This document shows positions 26,834 to 35,956 of a stretch of 64,000 nucleotides of DNA, piece by piece. Within the stretch, counting starts at the first letter, position 1, and each line of letters opens with the position of its first letter. Under the pieces are notes generated by a model, which searched no databases, was not told the origin of the DNA, and worked only from the letters and a program-made list of their open reading frames with translations. The position numbers were made by a program, and so were the translations under genes. Origin of the DNA: Comamonas testosteroni TK102 (GTDB lineage Bacteria; Pseudomonadota; Gammaproteobacteria; Burkholderiales; Burkholderiaceae_C); NCBI RefSeq assembly GCF_000739375.1, contig NZ_CP006704.1:4836001-4900000 (forward strand), read 5' to 3'.

Positions 26834-27442
26834 ATGAAATTCACTCTGAACGGCCAGGAAGTGGACGCGCAAAGCGCCACTGCCGATACACCTCTTTTGT
26901 ATGTGCTGCGCAATGACATGCAGCTCAACGGCCCCAAGTTCGGCTGCGGCCTGGGCGAATGCGGTGCCTGCGCCGTGCTGATCGACGGCAAGGTGGCGCG
27001 CTCCTGCTCCGTGCCCCTGAAGGCAGTCGACGGCAAGAAAGTCACCACGCTGGAAGGCCTGTCGCCTGACGCCAGCAAAGCCGCCAACGCGCAGGCCCTG
27101 CAGGACCGCGCCGTCCTGGATGTCAGCGCCGCCGAGACACAGGCGCCTGCCACTCCACGCACCTACACCCTGCATGTGGTGCAGCAAGCCTTTGTCGATG
27201 CACAGGCTGCGCAGTGCGGCTACTGCACCAACGGAATGATCATGGCGCTGGTCGCCCTGTTCAACCAGCAGCCCAAGGCCAGCGACGAAGAAATCAGGCA
27301 CGCCCTGTCCGGCCATCTGTGCCGCTGTGGCACCCATGTGGAAATCATGCAGGCCGCCGCCCGCGCCCGCGAGCTGATTGCCAAGGGCCACAACCCGGCC
27401 CTCCCCGCCGCCGGCGCATCCACCACCGCAAAGGCTGCCTGA
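26834..27442 (+). CDS. 2Fe-2S subunit of a molybdenum hydroxylase (nicotinate dehydrogenase/isoquinoline oxidoreductase type)
   Basis: 202-residue electron-transfer subunit with two [2Fe-2S] clusters. The plant-ferredoxin-type cluster has Cys38, Cys43, Cys46 and Cys58 (FGCGLGECGACAVLIDGKVARSC); the second has CGYC and CRCG motifs (QCGYCTNGMIMALV, LCRCGTHVEIM). It is somewhat longer than the usual 150-170 aa because of an insert around residues 65-105. The Mo subunit starts 2 bp after its stop codon, with cytochrome c and xdhC after it, so this is one operon. The palindrome at 26782 precedes it. Confidence 0.93.
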   Translation: MKFTLNGQEVDAQSATADTPLLYVLRNDMQLNGPKFGCGLGECGACAVLIDGKVARSCSVPLKAVDGKKVTTLEGLSPDASKAANAQALQDRAVLDVSAAETQAPATPRTYTLHVVQQAFVDAQAAQCGYCTNGMIMALVALFNQQPKASDEEIRHALSGHLCRCGTHVEIMQAAARARELIAKGHNPALPAAGASTTAKAA

Positions 27443-27444
27443 TC

Positions 27445-29739
27445 ATGAAATTCTTCACCAAAGACAATCACGCTCAACTCACCCGTCGCCAGTTGCTCAA
27501 GGCCGGCGGCATGCTGATGGTCGGCTCCGTGGCAGGCGGCCATCTGCTGATGGCCCAGACCGCCCCCGAAGCGGCTGCCAAGGGCGCTTTCCCCATTCCC
27601 TCGGCCAAGCTGGTGGACAGCTTCATCGCGATTGGCGCCGACGGCTCCGTCACCGCCTACAACGGCCACGTGGACCTGGGCACGGGCGTGCGCACGGCTC
27701 TGGGCCAGCTGGTGGCCGACGAGCTGTATGTGGACTTTGCCGCCGTGACCATGGTGCTGGGCCACACTGCCCGCACCCCGGACCTGGGCCCCACCATTGC
27801 CAGCAACACCATCCAGGTGTCGTCCCTGCCCATGCGCCATGCCGCAGCGCAGGTGCGCCAGCTGCTGATCAAGCTGGCCAGCGAAAAATCCGGTGTTCCC
27901 GCTGACCGCATCACCACCCAGAAAGGCTTTGTCATCGCCGGCGGCAAGCGCTACGGCTATGGCGAACTGGTTCAGGGCCAGGATCTGCAGATCGAGGTCG
28001 ACGACAAGATCGAGCTGCGCAAGTCCGGCTTCGAGTACATCGGCAAATCGGTGCAGCGCGTGGACATCCCCAACAAGGTGCTGGGCGCTCTGACCTATAT
28101 CCACGACCTGCGCGTGCCCGGCATGCTGCACGGCCGCGTGATCCGTCCTCCCTACACCGGCGCCGATGCCACGGCGCCCCTTGGCTCCAGCTTGGTGTCG
28201 GTGGACGAGAAGTCCATCGCCCATCTGCCCGGCATCGTCAAGGTCGTGGTCAAGGGCGACTTCGTGGGCGTGGTGGCCGAGCGCGAAGAGCAGGCCATCG
28301 CTGCCATGCGCCAGCTCAAGGTCACCTGGAAGGAATGGGACGGCCTGCCCGATATGTCGCTGAGCGGCCTGCACCAGACCCTGGTGGACCATGCCAAGAC
28401 CGACCGCGTGCTGCAGGAAGACGAAGGCGCGCTGCAGGCCATCGAGCAGGTCAAGACTGCGCTGACCCGCGACTATGTCTGGCCCTATCACGCTCATGGC
28501 TCCATCGGCCCGTCCTGTGCGATTGCCGAAGTGGGCAACGGCCAGATCCAGGTCTGGACCGGCTCGCAAAACCCTCACGACGTGTGCAAGGACATTGCCA
28601 AGCTCATGGACGTGAATGCCGACAACATCAACGTCACCCGCCTCGAGGCTTCTGGCTGCTACGGCCGCAACTGCGCGGACGACGTCTGCTCGGACGCCGT
28701 GCTGATGTCGGCCGCCGTGGGCAAGCCCGTGCGCGTGCAGCTGATGCGCGAGCAGGAAGCCGGCTGGGAGCCCAAGGGCACGGGCCAGCTGATTCGCGTG
28801 CGCGGCGGCCTGGATGAGCAAAACAATGTGGCCGCCTACGAGCTGCGCACCTGCTATCCCTCGAACAACGCCACCGCGCTGGCCCTGATCCTCACGGGCA
28901 AGGTGTCCGCCAAGATCGAGGCCCAGCAAATGGGCGACCGCACGGCCATCCCGCAGTACGAGTACCCAAAGATGCGCGTGATCTCCCAGGACGCCGTGCC
29001 CATCGTGCGCGCCTCGTGGATGCGCGGCGTCTCCGCCTTGCCCAATGTGTTCGCCCATGAGTCCTGGATCGACGAATGCGCCTACCTCGCCAAGGCCGAC
29101 CCCATCGAATACCGTCTGCGCTACCTCAAGGACCCGCGTGCCGTGGCGCTGATTGCCGAAGCCAAGAAGCAGTGCAACTGGCAGGAAGGCCCGGCCCGCC
29201 GCAATGCGGCAGCTGACGATCAGCGCCTGGTCAAGGGTCGTGGCTTTGCCTACGCCCGCTACTTCCACAGCAAGTTCCCCGGCTATGGTGCGGCCTGGGC
29301 AACCTGGGTGGTCGACGTGACCGTGGACCGCGAAACCGGCGAAGTCAAGGTCGACAAGGTCTTTGTCGCCCAGGACACCGGCGCCATGGTCAACCCCGCA
29401 GGCGTGCGTCATCAGGTGCACGGCAACGTGGTGCAGTCCACCAGCCGCGTGCTCAAGGAGTTCGTCACCTTCGACAAGAGCGGCGTCACCTCCGTGGAAT
29501 GGGGCGGCTACCCCATCCTGCGCTTTGACGAGCTGCCCGAGATCGACTCGCTGCTGGTCGAGCGCCCCAACGAGGCGCCCATGGGCGCCGGCGAATCGGC
29601 TTCCGTGCCCAGCGCCGCCGCCGTGGCCAACGCCATCTTTGACGCCACCGGCGTGCGCCTGCTGGAAGTGCCGTTCACGCCCAGCCGCGTGCTGGCCGCG
29701 CTCAAGGCAGCCAAGAGCAGCGCCGCCTCGTCCAAGTGA
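27445..29739 (+). CDS. Molybdopterin-binding large subunit of the same hydroxylase
   Basis: Catalytic subunit of 764 aa, exported type: the N-terminus has a Tat motif (LTRRQLLKAGG) and an alanine-rich region ending near LLMAQ. The xanthine dehydrogenase-type Moco domain is seen in YNGHVDLGTGVRTALGQL, WMRGVSALPNVFAHESWID and the C-terminal GAGESASVPSAAAVANAIFD with the catalytic Glu. The organisation (small subunit, this subunit, multiheme cytochrome c) matches periplasmic nicotinate dehydrogenase and isoquinoline 1-oxidoreductase; an aldehyde dehydrogenase is the alternative. Confidence 0.92.
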   Translation: MKFFTKDNHAQLTRRQLLKAGGMLMVGSVAGGHLLMAQTAPEAAAKGAFPIPSAKLVDSFIAIGADGSVTAYNGHVDLGTGVRTALGQLVADELYVDFAAVTMVLGHTARTPDLGPTIASNTIQVSSLPMRHAAAQVRQLLIKLASEKSGVPADRITTQKGFVIAGGKRYGYGELVQGQDLQIEVDDKIELRKSGFEYIGKSVQRVDIPNKVLGALTYIHDLRVPGMLHGRVIRPPYTGADATAPLGSSLVSVDEKSIAHLPGIVKVVVKGDFVGVVAEREEQAIAAMRQLKVTWKEWDGLPDMSLSGLHQTLVDHAKTDRVLQEDEGALQAIEQVKTALTRDYVWPYHAHGSIGPSCAIAEVGNGQIQVWTGSQNPHDVCKDIAKLMDVNADNINVTRLEASGCYGRNCADDVCSDAVLMSAAVGKPVRVQLMREQEAGWEPKGTGQLIRVRGGLDEQNNVAAYELRTCYPSNNATALALILTGKVSAKIEAQQMGDRTAIPQYEYPKMRVISQDAVPIVRASWMRGVSALPNVFAHESWIDECAYLAKADPIEYRLRYLKDPRAVALIAEAKKQCNWQEGPARRNAAADDQRLVKGRGFAYARYFHSKFPGYGAAWATWVVDVTVDRETGEVKVDKVFVAQDTGAMVNPAGVRHQVHGNVVQSTSRVLKEFVTFDKSGVTSVEWGGYPILRFDELPEIDSLLVERPNEAPMGAGESASVPSAAAVANAIFDATGVRLLEVPFTPSRVLAALKAAKSSAASSK

Positions 29740-29762
29740 CTCCACCGATAAAGAACATAGAT

Positions 29763-31058
29763 ATGCGAACGTTCCAAAAGATTCTGGCGGGCGGTGCGGC
29801 TGTAGTGGTCGTGCTGGCTGCCGCCGGCCTGGCTCTCACCCATCAGGGCGAGATTGCGCCCCAGTCAGCCATTCCCGCTGCCGACTTCACGCCCCAGCAG
29901 ATTGCCAAGGGCAGGCTGCTGGCCGCCATGGGCGACTGCGCCGTCTGCCACACGGCAGCCAACGGCAAGACCAACGCGGGCGGTCTGGCCATGCCCAGCC
30001 CCTTCGGCACCATCTACACCAGCAACATCACGCCCGATCTGCAGACCGGCATCGGCAGCTGGAGCTATGAAGCCTTCGAGCGCGCCATGCGCCACGGCGT
30101 GGACCGCGAAGGCCAGTACCTCTACCCCGCCTTCCCCTACACGGCCTTCAGCCGCGTAACGGATGAGGACATGAAGGCCTTGTACGCCTTCCTGATGAGC
30201 GAGCCTGCCGTGGAGAACGAGGCGCCCAAGACGGCGCTGAACTTCCCCTACAACGTGCGCCGCGGCATTGCGGCCTGGAACTGGCTCTACCTCAAGCCCG
30301 GCGTCGTCAAGGACGATGAAAAGCAGGCTCCCGAGTGGAATCGCGGTGCCTACCTGGTCGAAGGCCTGGGTCACTGCAGCGCCTGCCACACACCGCGCAA
30401 CGGCCTGGCCGCCGAGAAAACGGGTGAGTTCCACCTGACCGGCGGCAGCGCCGAAGGCTGGGATGCTCCCGCTCTGACGGACAAGACGGCCTCGCCCCTG
30501 CCCTGGACCAAGCAGGATCTGGTCGACTATATGAAGACCGGCTTCTCGGCCCGCCACAGTGTGGCAGCCGGCCCCATGGCTCCCGTGGCCCACGGCCTGT
30601 CGCAGCAAAGCGATGCCGACCTCGACGCCATTGCCACCTATCTGATGAGCTACCGCAAGGCCGACGCCGCCCCTGGCGATGCCAAGGCACTCATCGAAGA
30701 GAAGACCGCCAAGCCCAAGCTGGCACTCGATGCCGAAGGCTACCGCCTGTACCAGGGCGCCTGCATGGCCTGCCACAAGGCAGACCCCTCGGGCAGCAGC
30801 TTCGGCGTGCGACCCCAGCTGGCCCTGAGCACCAGCCTGCACTCCGCATCACCCGACAACGCCATCATGGCCGTGCTTGAAGGCGTGCAACATCCGGCCC
30901 ATGCCGACCTGGGCACCATGCCGGCCTTCCGCCATGCGCTCAGCGATGCACAGATCGCCACCCTGCTCAACACCATGCGTGTCCAGTACGGCGGAGACGA
31001 GTGGAAGGACCTGCCTGCCAAGGTAGGCCAGCTGCGCAAGCAGACCCAGGCGCATTGA
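29763..31058 (+). CDS. Triheme cytochrome c, electron acceptor of the molybdenum hydroxylase
   Basis: 431 aa with an N-terminal signal anchor (AVVVVLAAAGLAL) and three CXXCH haem-binding motifs, CAVCH, CSACH and CMACH, in three successive cytochrome c domains like those of alcohol and nicotinate dehydrogenases. The start at 29763 follows the large subunit stop by 23 bp. It would pass electrons from the Mo/Fe-S enzyme to the respiratory chain on the periplasmic side. Confidence 0.93.
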   Translation: MRTFQKILAGGAAVVVVLAAAGLALTHQGEIAPQSAIPAADFTPQQIAKGRLLAAMGDCAVCHTAANGKTNAGGLAMPSPFGTIYTSNITPDLQTGIGSWSYEAFERAMRHGVDREGQYLYPAFPYTAFSRVTDEDMKALYAFLMSEPAVENEAPKTALNFPYNVRRGIAAWNWLYLKPGVVKDDEKQAPEWNRGAYLVEGLGHCSACHTPRNGLAAEKTGEFHLTGGSAEGWDAPALTDKTASPLPWTKQDLVDYMKTGFSARHSVAAGPMAPVAHGLSQQSDADLDAIATYLMSYRKADAAPGDAKALIEEKTAKPKLALDAEGYRLYQGACMACHKADPSGSSFGVRPQLALSTSLHSASPDNAIMAVLEGVQHPAHADLGTMPAFRHALSDAQIATLLNTMRVQYGGDEWKDLPAKVGQLRKQTQAH

Positions 31059-31116
31059 CAGCAGGCGCTGCCAAAGCGCTGCACTGCTCTGCACAAGCCG
31101 GCCTTCCCTGTCCTTC

Positions 31117-31138
31117 AGGCCTCGGAAGGCCTTTTTGC
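31117..31138 (+). terminator. Hairpin terminator between cytochrome c and xdhC
   Basis: AGGCCT-CGGA-AGGCCT followed by TTTTTGC, about 60 bp after the cytochrome stop. It may reduce readthrough into xdhC, matching the lower need for an accessory factor. Confidence 0.7.
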
Positions 31139-31226
31139 GGGTGATCATTTACGGGTAGCGCCGCTACCCGGTGCCCGCCTGATGCTTCAAAATTGCAGCG
31201 AGCGAGAGAAACAGAGAAAGCAAGCA

Positions 31227-32300
31227 ATGGACAATATCGACGTCTTGGTACTCAAGGCACTGCGTGACTGGCGCTCGGCCGGCCAGCACGCCTTGCTGGC
31301 CACCGTGGTGCGTACCTGGGGCTCATCCCCGCGCCCCGTGGGCTCCATGATGGCCTTGCGCGAGGACGGACGTGCCATTGGCTCGGTATCCGGCGGCTGC
31401 ATCGAGGACGACTTGATCGCCCGACACACCAAGGCCCTGAACCAGAACCTGGGCATTCCGGACAGCCCGCCGCAGCTGGTGCGTTACGGCGTGAGCGCCG
31501 ACGAGGCCCACCGCTTCGGCCTGCCCTGCGGCGGAACGCTGGAGCTGCTGCTGGAATTCAACCCCGATGCGGCCAGCCTGCAGCAACTGGTGACCGAGCT
31601 GGAAGCCGGATCACTGGTGAAACGCAGCGTCGACTGCGGCAGCGGCGAAGTCCGCCTGCAGACGGCCGAGCACCCCGACGCGCTGGAGTTTGACGGCCAG
31701 CAACTCGTCAACCACCTGGGCCCCGGCTACCGCATGCTGCTGATCGGTGCGGGGGCCCTGGCCGAATACCTGGCCACCATGGCCTTGTTCAACGGCTTCA
31801 CGGTCACCGTCTGCGACCCGCGCGAGGAATACATGGGCAGCTGGTCGGTGCCCCAGGTCAACACCGTCACCGACATGCCGGACGATGCGGTCACGGCCTT
31901 CAAGCCCGATGCGCGCAGCTGCATCGTCGCCCTCACCCACGACCCCAAGCTCGATGACCTGGCCCTGCTCGAAGCCCTGCACAGCCCGGCCTTCTATGTG
32001 GGCGCCATCGGCTCGCGCCGCAACAACCACTCCAGGCGCGAGCGCATGATGGAGCACTTCGGCGAGACCGAAGCCTCGCTGGCCAGGCTGCGCGGCCCCA
32101 TCGGCCTCTATATCGGCAGCAAGACTCCGGCAGAGATCGCCGTGAGCGTGATGGCCGAGATTCTGGCCGTGAAGAACGCCGTGCCGCTGCCGCAAGCCAT
32201 GTCGGTGGAAGTGGCCAAGCACGAGCATGACATCGCCATGAACGAGGCCAGCACGCATTGCGCCATTCCGGAAATTCTCCAGCCGGGCTCGGCGCACTGA
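31227..32300 (+). CDS. xdhC: XdhC family molybdenum cofactor insertion/sulfuration protein
   Basis: 357-residue accessory protein that handles Moco for xanthine dehydrogenase-type enzymes. The N-terminal XdhC/CoxI domain has RPVGSMMALREDGR and GSVSGGCIEDDLIARHT; the C-terminal Rossmann domain has MLLIGAGALAEYLATMALFNGF and FYVGAIGSRRNNHSRR. It follows the three structural genes, so its client is almost certainly the large subunit at 27445. The start at 31227 is favoured over an earlier in-frame codon. Confidence 0.92.
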   Translation: MDNIDVLVLKALRDWRSAGQHALLATVVRTWGSSPRPVGSMMALREDGRAIGSVSGGCIEDDLIARHTKALNQNLGIPDSPPQLVRYGVSADEAHRFGLPCGGTLELLLEFNPDAASLQQLVTELEAGSLVKRSVDCGSGEVRLQTAEHPDALEFDGQQLVNHLGPGYRMLLIGAGALAEYLATMALFNGFTVTVCDPREEYMGSWSVPQVNTVTDMPDDAVTAFKPDARSCIVALTHDPKLDDLALLEALHSPAFYVGAIGSRRNNHSRRERMMEHFGETEASLARLRGPIGLYIGSKTPAEIAVSVMAEILAVKNAVPLPQAMSVEVAKHEHDIAMNEASTHCAIPEILQPGSAH

Positions 32301-32311
32301 GATCCGTCAGC

Positions 32312-33040
32312 TCAGGCCTGCAGCGCAAAATCCACGGCCGCTGCAGCGTGCAAGGCCGTGGTGTCCAGCACCGGCAGCACGCTGTCTTGGGGCTTGATGA
32401 GCAAGCCGATCTCCGTGCATCCCAGCACCACGGCCTGCGCGCCACGGGCCGCCAATGACTCGATGGCTCTCTGATAGAGCTTGCGCGACACATCGCTGAT
32501 CTGCCCCGCGCAAAGCTCCTCATAGATGATGCGATGCACCTGCGTGCGCTCGGCCTCGCCTGGCACCAGCACCTTCAGGCCGAACTGCTGCTCCAGCCTC
32601 TCGCGCATGAACGGCTGCTCCATGGTGAAGCGCGTTCCCAGCAGCCCCAGCACCTGCACACCGGCTGCACGCGCAGCCGCCCCGACCGGATCGGCTATGT
32701 GCACAAACGGAATCGACACGGCTGCCGCCACCTGATCCGCCACCTTGTGCATGGTGTTGGTGCAAAGCAGCACACAGTCGGCGCCTCCGGCTTGCAGGCG
32801 CCGGGCAGCATCGGCCAGCAGCGCCGCCGCGTCGTCCCAGCGGCCTTCATGCTGGGCCTGCTCGACAGGGCCGAAGTCCACGCTGTACATCAGCAGCCTG
32901 GCCGAGCGCAACGCACCCAGACGCTCCCGGACACCCTGGTTGATCAGGCGGTAGTACTCGGCGCTGGACTCCCAGCTCATGCCGCCGATCAGGCCTATGA
33001 CGCGATGTGGCCCGGAGCTTGTTTGCAGGTCTTGATTCAT
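32312..33040 (-). CDS. Aspartate/glutamate racemase family protein
   Basis: 242-residue cofactor-independent racemase fold. The two catalytic cysteines are in VLLCTNTMHK and VLGCTEIGLL, and the N-terminus GLIGGMSWESSAEYYR is the classical YgeA/aspartate racemase start. The start at 33040 gives MNQDLQTSSG before it. It is convergent with xdhC (11-bp gap) and divergent from an AraC gene 38 bp away, which may regulate it. Amino-acid preference cannot be assigned. Confidence 0.9.
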   Translation of the reverse strand: MNQDLQTSSGPHRVIGLIGGMSWESSAEYYRLINQGVRERLGALRSARLLMYSVDFGPVEQAQHEGRWDDAAALLADAARRLQAGGADCVLLCTNTMHKVADQVAAAVSIPFVHIADPVGAAARAAGVQVLGLLGTRFTMEQPFMRERLEQQFGLKVLVPGEAERTQVHRIIYEELCAGQISDVSRKLYQRAIESLAARGAQAVVLGCTEIGLLIKPQDSVLPVLDTTALHAAAAVDFALQA

Positions 33041-33078
33041 GAGCAGCAGTGTGGGCCGGCCGGCCGCCATCGTCTATC

Positions 33079-33897
33079 ATGAAATTTCAGCCCGCCATGA
33101 AGACCCACCTGATTCAGCCTTCGGCAACCGATACGCCATCCGTGCAGATCCATTTGCTCGGCCGCGCCCCCTACAGCAGCCGCGACCCGGTGCGCATGCA
33201 TGCGCTGGGCATTGCGCTGCAAAGACAGCAAGGCGTGCACGCCATTGCCTCCGACAGGCGCGAGGACTTCGACACCTGGCCTGGCACCCTGAGCTATACG
33301 CCGCCGGGCGTGGAGGTCTTTTCCGAGTCGGCCACCGGCGGCGAATATCTGGTGCTGCGCTATGCCGCCCATGAGGCTGACGCGCCGAGGCCGCCACAGC
33401 GCATCTCGCAACATGGCCAGCGCTCGGCATTGCAGATTGCACTGCATCTGCGCCTGCTGCTGCTCGGCCCCCAGCCGGACGCTCTGGCCATCGAGCAGAC
33501 TGCGTTGCGGTTCATGGCCTGCCAGGAAGGCAGCGCCAGCAAGGCCAACGCCCGCCCCGGCACCGGCTATGGACGCGTGCTGGACCGCATTGCCGCCGAG
33601 TTCGAGCGGCCGCTGAGCATTGCCGATCTGTCCTCCATGGTGGACACCAGTCCCTTGCGCTTTCTGCGTGAGTTCACACGGCTCACAGGCATGACGCCGC
33701 ATGCCTGGATCACGGAGACCCGGCTGCAGGCTGCGCGCGCCATGATGCGAAGTGCCGATCTGCCCTTGGCGCAGATCGCACTGGACTGCGGCTTCAACCA
33801 CCAGTCGCATATGGGGCAGCTGTTTCGCAAACACCTGGGACTGACGCCGGGACAATATCGGCAGCATCATGGCCTGGAGCATGCAGGCTGCCCCTGA
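33079..33897 (+). CDS. AraC family transcriptional regulator
   Basis: 272-residue regulator. The C-terminal HTH pair is clear: FERPLSIADLSSMVDTSPLR, then REFTRLTGMTPHAWITETRL and QIALDCGFNHQSHMGQLFRK with the terminal LGLTPGQYRQH. The N-terminal half resembles a cupin sensor (GTLSYTPPGVEVFSE). No good ribosome binding site is visible; ATG at 33097 is an equally possible start. Divergent from the racemase gene and possibly controlling it. Confidence 0.88.
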   Translation: MKFQPAMKTHLIQPSATDTPSVQIHLLGRAPYSSRDPVRMHALGIALQRQQGVHAIASDRREDFDTWPGTLSYTPPGVEVFSESATGGEYLVLRYAAHEADAPRPPQRISQHGQRSALQIALHLRLLLLGPQPDALAIEQTALRFMACQEGSASKANARPGTGYGRVLDRIAAEFERPLSIADLSSMVDTSPLRFLREFTRLTGMTPHAWITETRLQAARAMMRSADLPLAQIALDCGFNHQSHMGQLFRKHLGLTPGQYRQHHGLEHAGCP

Positions 33898-33987
33898 ATC
33901 GCCGGCCTCTCGACCGACAGTTCACATACGGTTTCATTGCCGGACACACAAAGTACGGCCGGCGGCCCGCATCACGCCTCAAGCAGC

Positions 33988-34018
33988 ATTCAGGCGGCGT
34001 ACCATTGCCGCCTGAATG
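33988..34018 (+). promoter_or_regulatory. Perfect hairpin overlapping the nuclease start codon
   Basis: ATTCAGGCGGC and GCCGCCTGAAT are perfect 11-bp arms around an 8-base loop; the last arm contains the A and T of the ATG at 34016. In mRNA the hairpin would cover the ribosome binding region and start codon. There is no T-tail, so a terminator for the AraC gene is less likely. Confidence 0.55.
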
Positions 34019-35047
34019 ACGACCGCCAAGAAAAAGAAAACGCCTGCGCGCAAGCGCGGCACCGCTTCCAGGACTGCCGGCTACAGCTTCTCCCGCATCA
34101 GGCGCTTTGCCCTGTCTGCGGGCGCTGCGGCACTGGCCAGCTTCCAGATTGCCAGTTGCAGCTTCAACCCCAGCGTCTCCGCCGAGAAACTGCTGGGCCA
34201 GGCGCTGGCAACCCTGCATATCCCCGCACTCGATGCGCTCGGCCAGACCCTGCAGGCCTTTCGCAAGAACGGCTGGCCGGATCTGGATGGTCTGCGCTCC
34301 GGTTCCGGCTCCGGCGCCCACACGCCCAGCGTGGGTGGCAAGGTGGACAAGGCAGATGTCACGGCCACGGCCCTGCCCACGCACTTTGCCCGCTGCCCCC
34401 AGTTCTTCCCCCGCGGCAAGGCTCCGGCCCTGCAGCTTCATCCCCGCGAGCGCGAGCTGTGTTTTTCGGGTTTTGCCGTGCTGCACAACGGCAGCACCAA
34501 GACCCCGGTATTCGTCGCCGAGCGCCTGAATCGCCAGGTGCTGCAGCAGGCCCAGGGCTTGCAGCGCAGCGACAAGTTCTATGCCGACGCCCGCCTGCCG
34601 CGCGCCGAGCGCTCCGAGCTAGACGACTACAAACGCTCCGGCTTCTCGCGCGGCCATATGGCTCCGGCGGCCGACATGAGCACGCCCGAGGCCATGGCCC
34701 AGAGCTTCAGCCTCGCGAACATGGTGCCGCAGAACCAGGTGCACAACGCGGGCGCCTGGAGCCAGGTGGAACAGGCCACGCGCAAATATGCGCTGCGCGC
34801 CCGGGGTGATGTCTTTGTCTTCACCGGCCCTGTCTTCAACAAGAACGCCGCCACCATCGGCGAGAGCAAGGTGGCGGTGCCCGACCACCTCTTCAAGCTG
34901 GTCTATGACGCCAGCACCGGCAAGAGCTGGGTGTACTGGCAGGCCAACAGTGCGGATACGCGGATGAGTGCGCCCATCAGTTATGAGGAGTTCACTCGGA
35001 GGACTGGGATGCCGTTGTTGGCGGGGGTGATGCAGGGTCACGGTTAG
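34016..35047 (+). CDS. Exported DNA/RNA non-specific endonuclease
   Basis: 343 aa of the NUC (Serratia-type) family, which cut single- and double-stranded nucleic acids. The active site RGH is at 212-214 (SRGHMAPAADM), with the metal-binding Asn in MVPQNQVHN (about 240-244). The N-terminus is very basic (AKKKKTPARKR), then a hydrophobic stretch with a possible lipobox IASC (Cys48), suggesting a secreted or anchored protein. A decayed 3' copy lies at 37265-37592. No immunity gene is next to it. Confidence 0.88.
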   Translation: MTTAKKKKTPARKRGTASRTAGYSFSRIRRFALSAGAAALASFQIASCSFNPSVSAEKLLGQALATLHIPALDALGQTLQAFRKNGWPDLDGLRSGSGSGAHTPSVGGKVDKADVTATALPTHFARCPQFFPRGKAPALQLHPRERELCFSGFAVLHNGSTKTPVFVAERLNRQVLQQAQGLQRSDKFYADARLPRAERSELDDYKRSGFSRGHMAPAADMSTPEAMAQSFSLANMVPQNQVHNAGAWSQVEQATRKYALRARGDVFVFTGPVFNKNAATIGESKVAVPDHLFKLVYDASTGKSWVYWQANSADTRMSAPISYEEFTRRTGMPLLAGVMQGHG

Positions 35048-35084
35048 CCTTCTGGCGTGGGCCAGGAGGCCGTCTTTGCCCCTG

Positions 35085-35262
35085 CCGGGTGGTTGTTTTT
35101 AGAGGCCGGGTCTCGGCCCGGCGGCCGACCTACCTTCTTTTGCTTCGCTAAAAGAACGTAGGCCAAGAAAAGGCGACCCGAATGTCCGCGACCCTCCGCT
35201 TCGCTGCGGGCAACCTGCGTCGTGGCGGTTACGGGGGTGGGGAGAAGGGAAGCGCGCTGCTG
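35085..35262. repeat. Candidate dispersed intergenic repeat
   Basis: Non-coding spacer between the nuclease and clpP containing CTTTTGCTTCGCTAAAAG, AGGCGACCCGAATGTC, CCTCCGCTTCGCTGCGGG and CAACCTGCG. I have the impression of seeing closely similar strings between genes of other Comamonadaceae; there is no second copy in this window. Confidence 0.35.
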
Positions 35263-35272
35263 GCGCTGCGGC

Positions 35273-35878
35273 TCAGAGGGTTGCCGTGCGCCGGTCCAGA
35301 ACCTTGTCTATCAGGCCCCATTCGCGGGCCTCTTTGGCGGTCATGAAGCGGTCGCGGTCCAGGTCGCGTTCCACCTCCTGGTAGCTGCGCCCGCAGTGCT
35401 GGGCGTACAGGCGCGTCACGCGGTCCTTGGTGCGCAGCATTTCCTCGGCATGGATGCGGATGTCGGAGGCCTGGCCCTGCACGCCGCCCAGCGGCTGGTG
35501 CACGTGCAGGCTGGCGTTGGGCAGGGCCATGCGGTGGCCGGGCTCGCCGGCCATGAGCAGGAAGGAGCCCATGGACCGCGCCGTGCCCATGCACAGCGTG
35601 TGCACGGGTGACTTGATGAACTGCATGGTGTCGTACATGGCCAGCCCGCTGGTGATGACCCCGCCCGGCGAGTTGATGTAGAGGTGAATGGGCTTGTCCG
35701 GGTTCTCCGCCTCCAGGAACAGCAGTTGCGCGCAGACCAGGGCAGAGACCGCGTCGTTCACCTCGCCGTTGAGAAAGATCACGCGGTCGCGCAGCAGGCG
35801 CGAGTAGATGTCGAAGGACCGCTCTCCGCGCGCCGACTGTTCGACAACCATGGGGACGAGCATCATCGATTCGCGCAT
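35273..35878 (-). CDS. ATP-dependent Clp protease proteolytic subunit, stand-alone paralogue
   Basis: Serine peptidase of 201 aa with the catalytic triad Ser102 ([13 protein letters not shown]), His127 (LHVHQPLGG) and Asp176 ([11 protein letters not shown]). Motifs [12 protein letters not shown] and [10 protein letters not shown] are typical. It is not next to tig or clpX, and the Ser motif differs from the usual GQAASMGA, so it is probably a second ClpP (ClpP2-like) rather than the housekeeping copy. Which ATPase feeds it is unknown. Confidence 0.92.
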   Translation of the reverse strand: MRESMMLVPMVVEQSARGERSFDIYSRLLRDRVIFLNGEVNDAVSALVCAQLLFLEAENPDKPIHLYINSPGGVITSGLAMYDTMQFIKSPVHTLCMGTARSMGSFLLMAGEPGHRMALPNASLHVHQPLGGVQGQASDIRIHAEEMLRTKDRVTRLYAQHCGRSYQEVERDLDRDRFMTAKEAREWGLIDKVLDRRTATL

Positions 35879-35956
35879 GGGCGAACTCCTGTGTGTGGTG
35901 GTGAAAAAGAAAGGGCTGCAGCCCTGCGCCGCATGCCCCGTTGCCAGGGCAGCGCC

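Noticed and set aside
27220..29745. An 841-codon minus-strand frame opposite the molybdenum hydroxylase large subunit
   Set aside because: No motifs; mirror of a gene with full family signatures.
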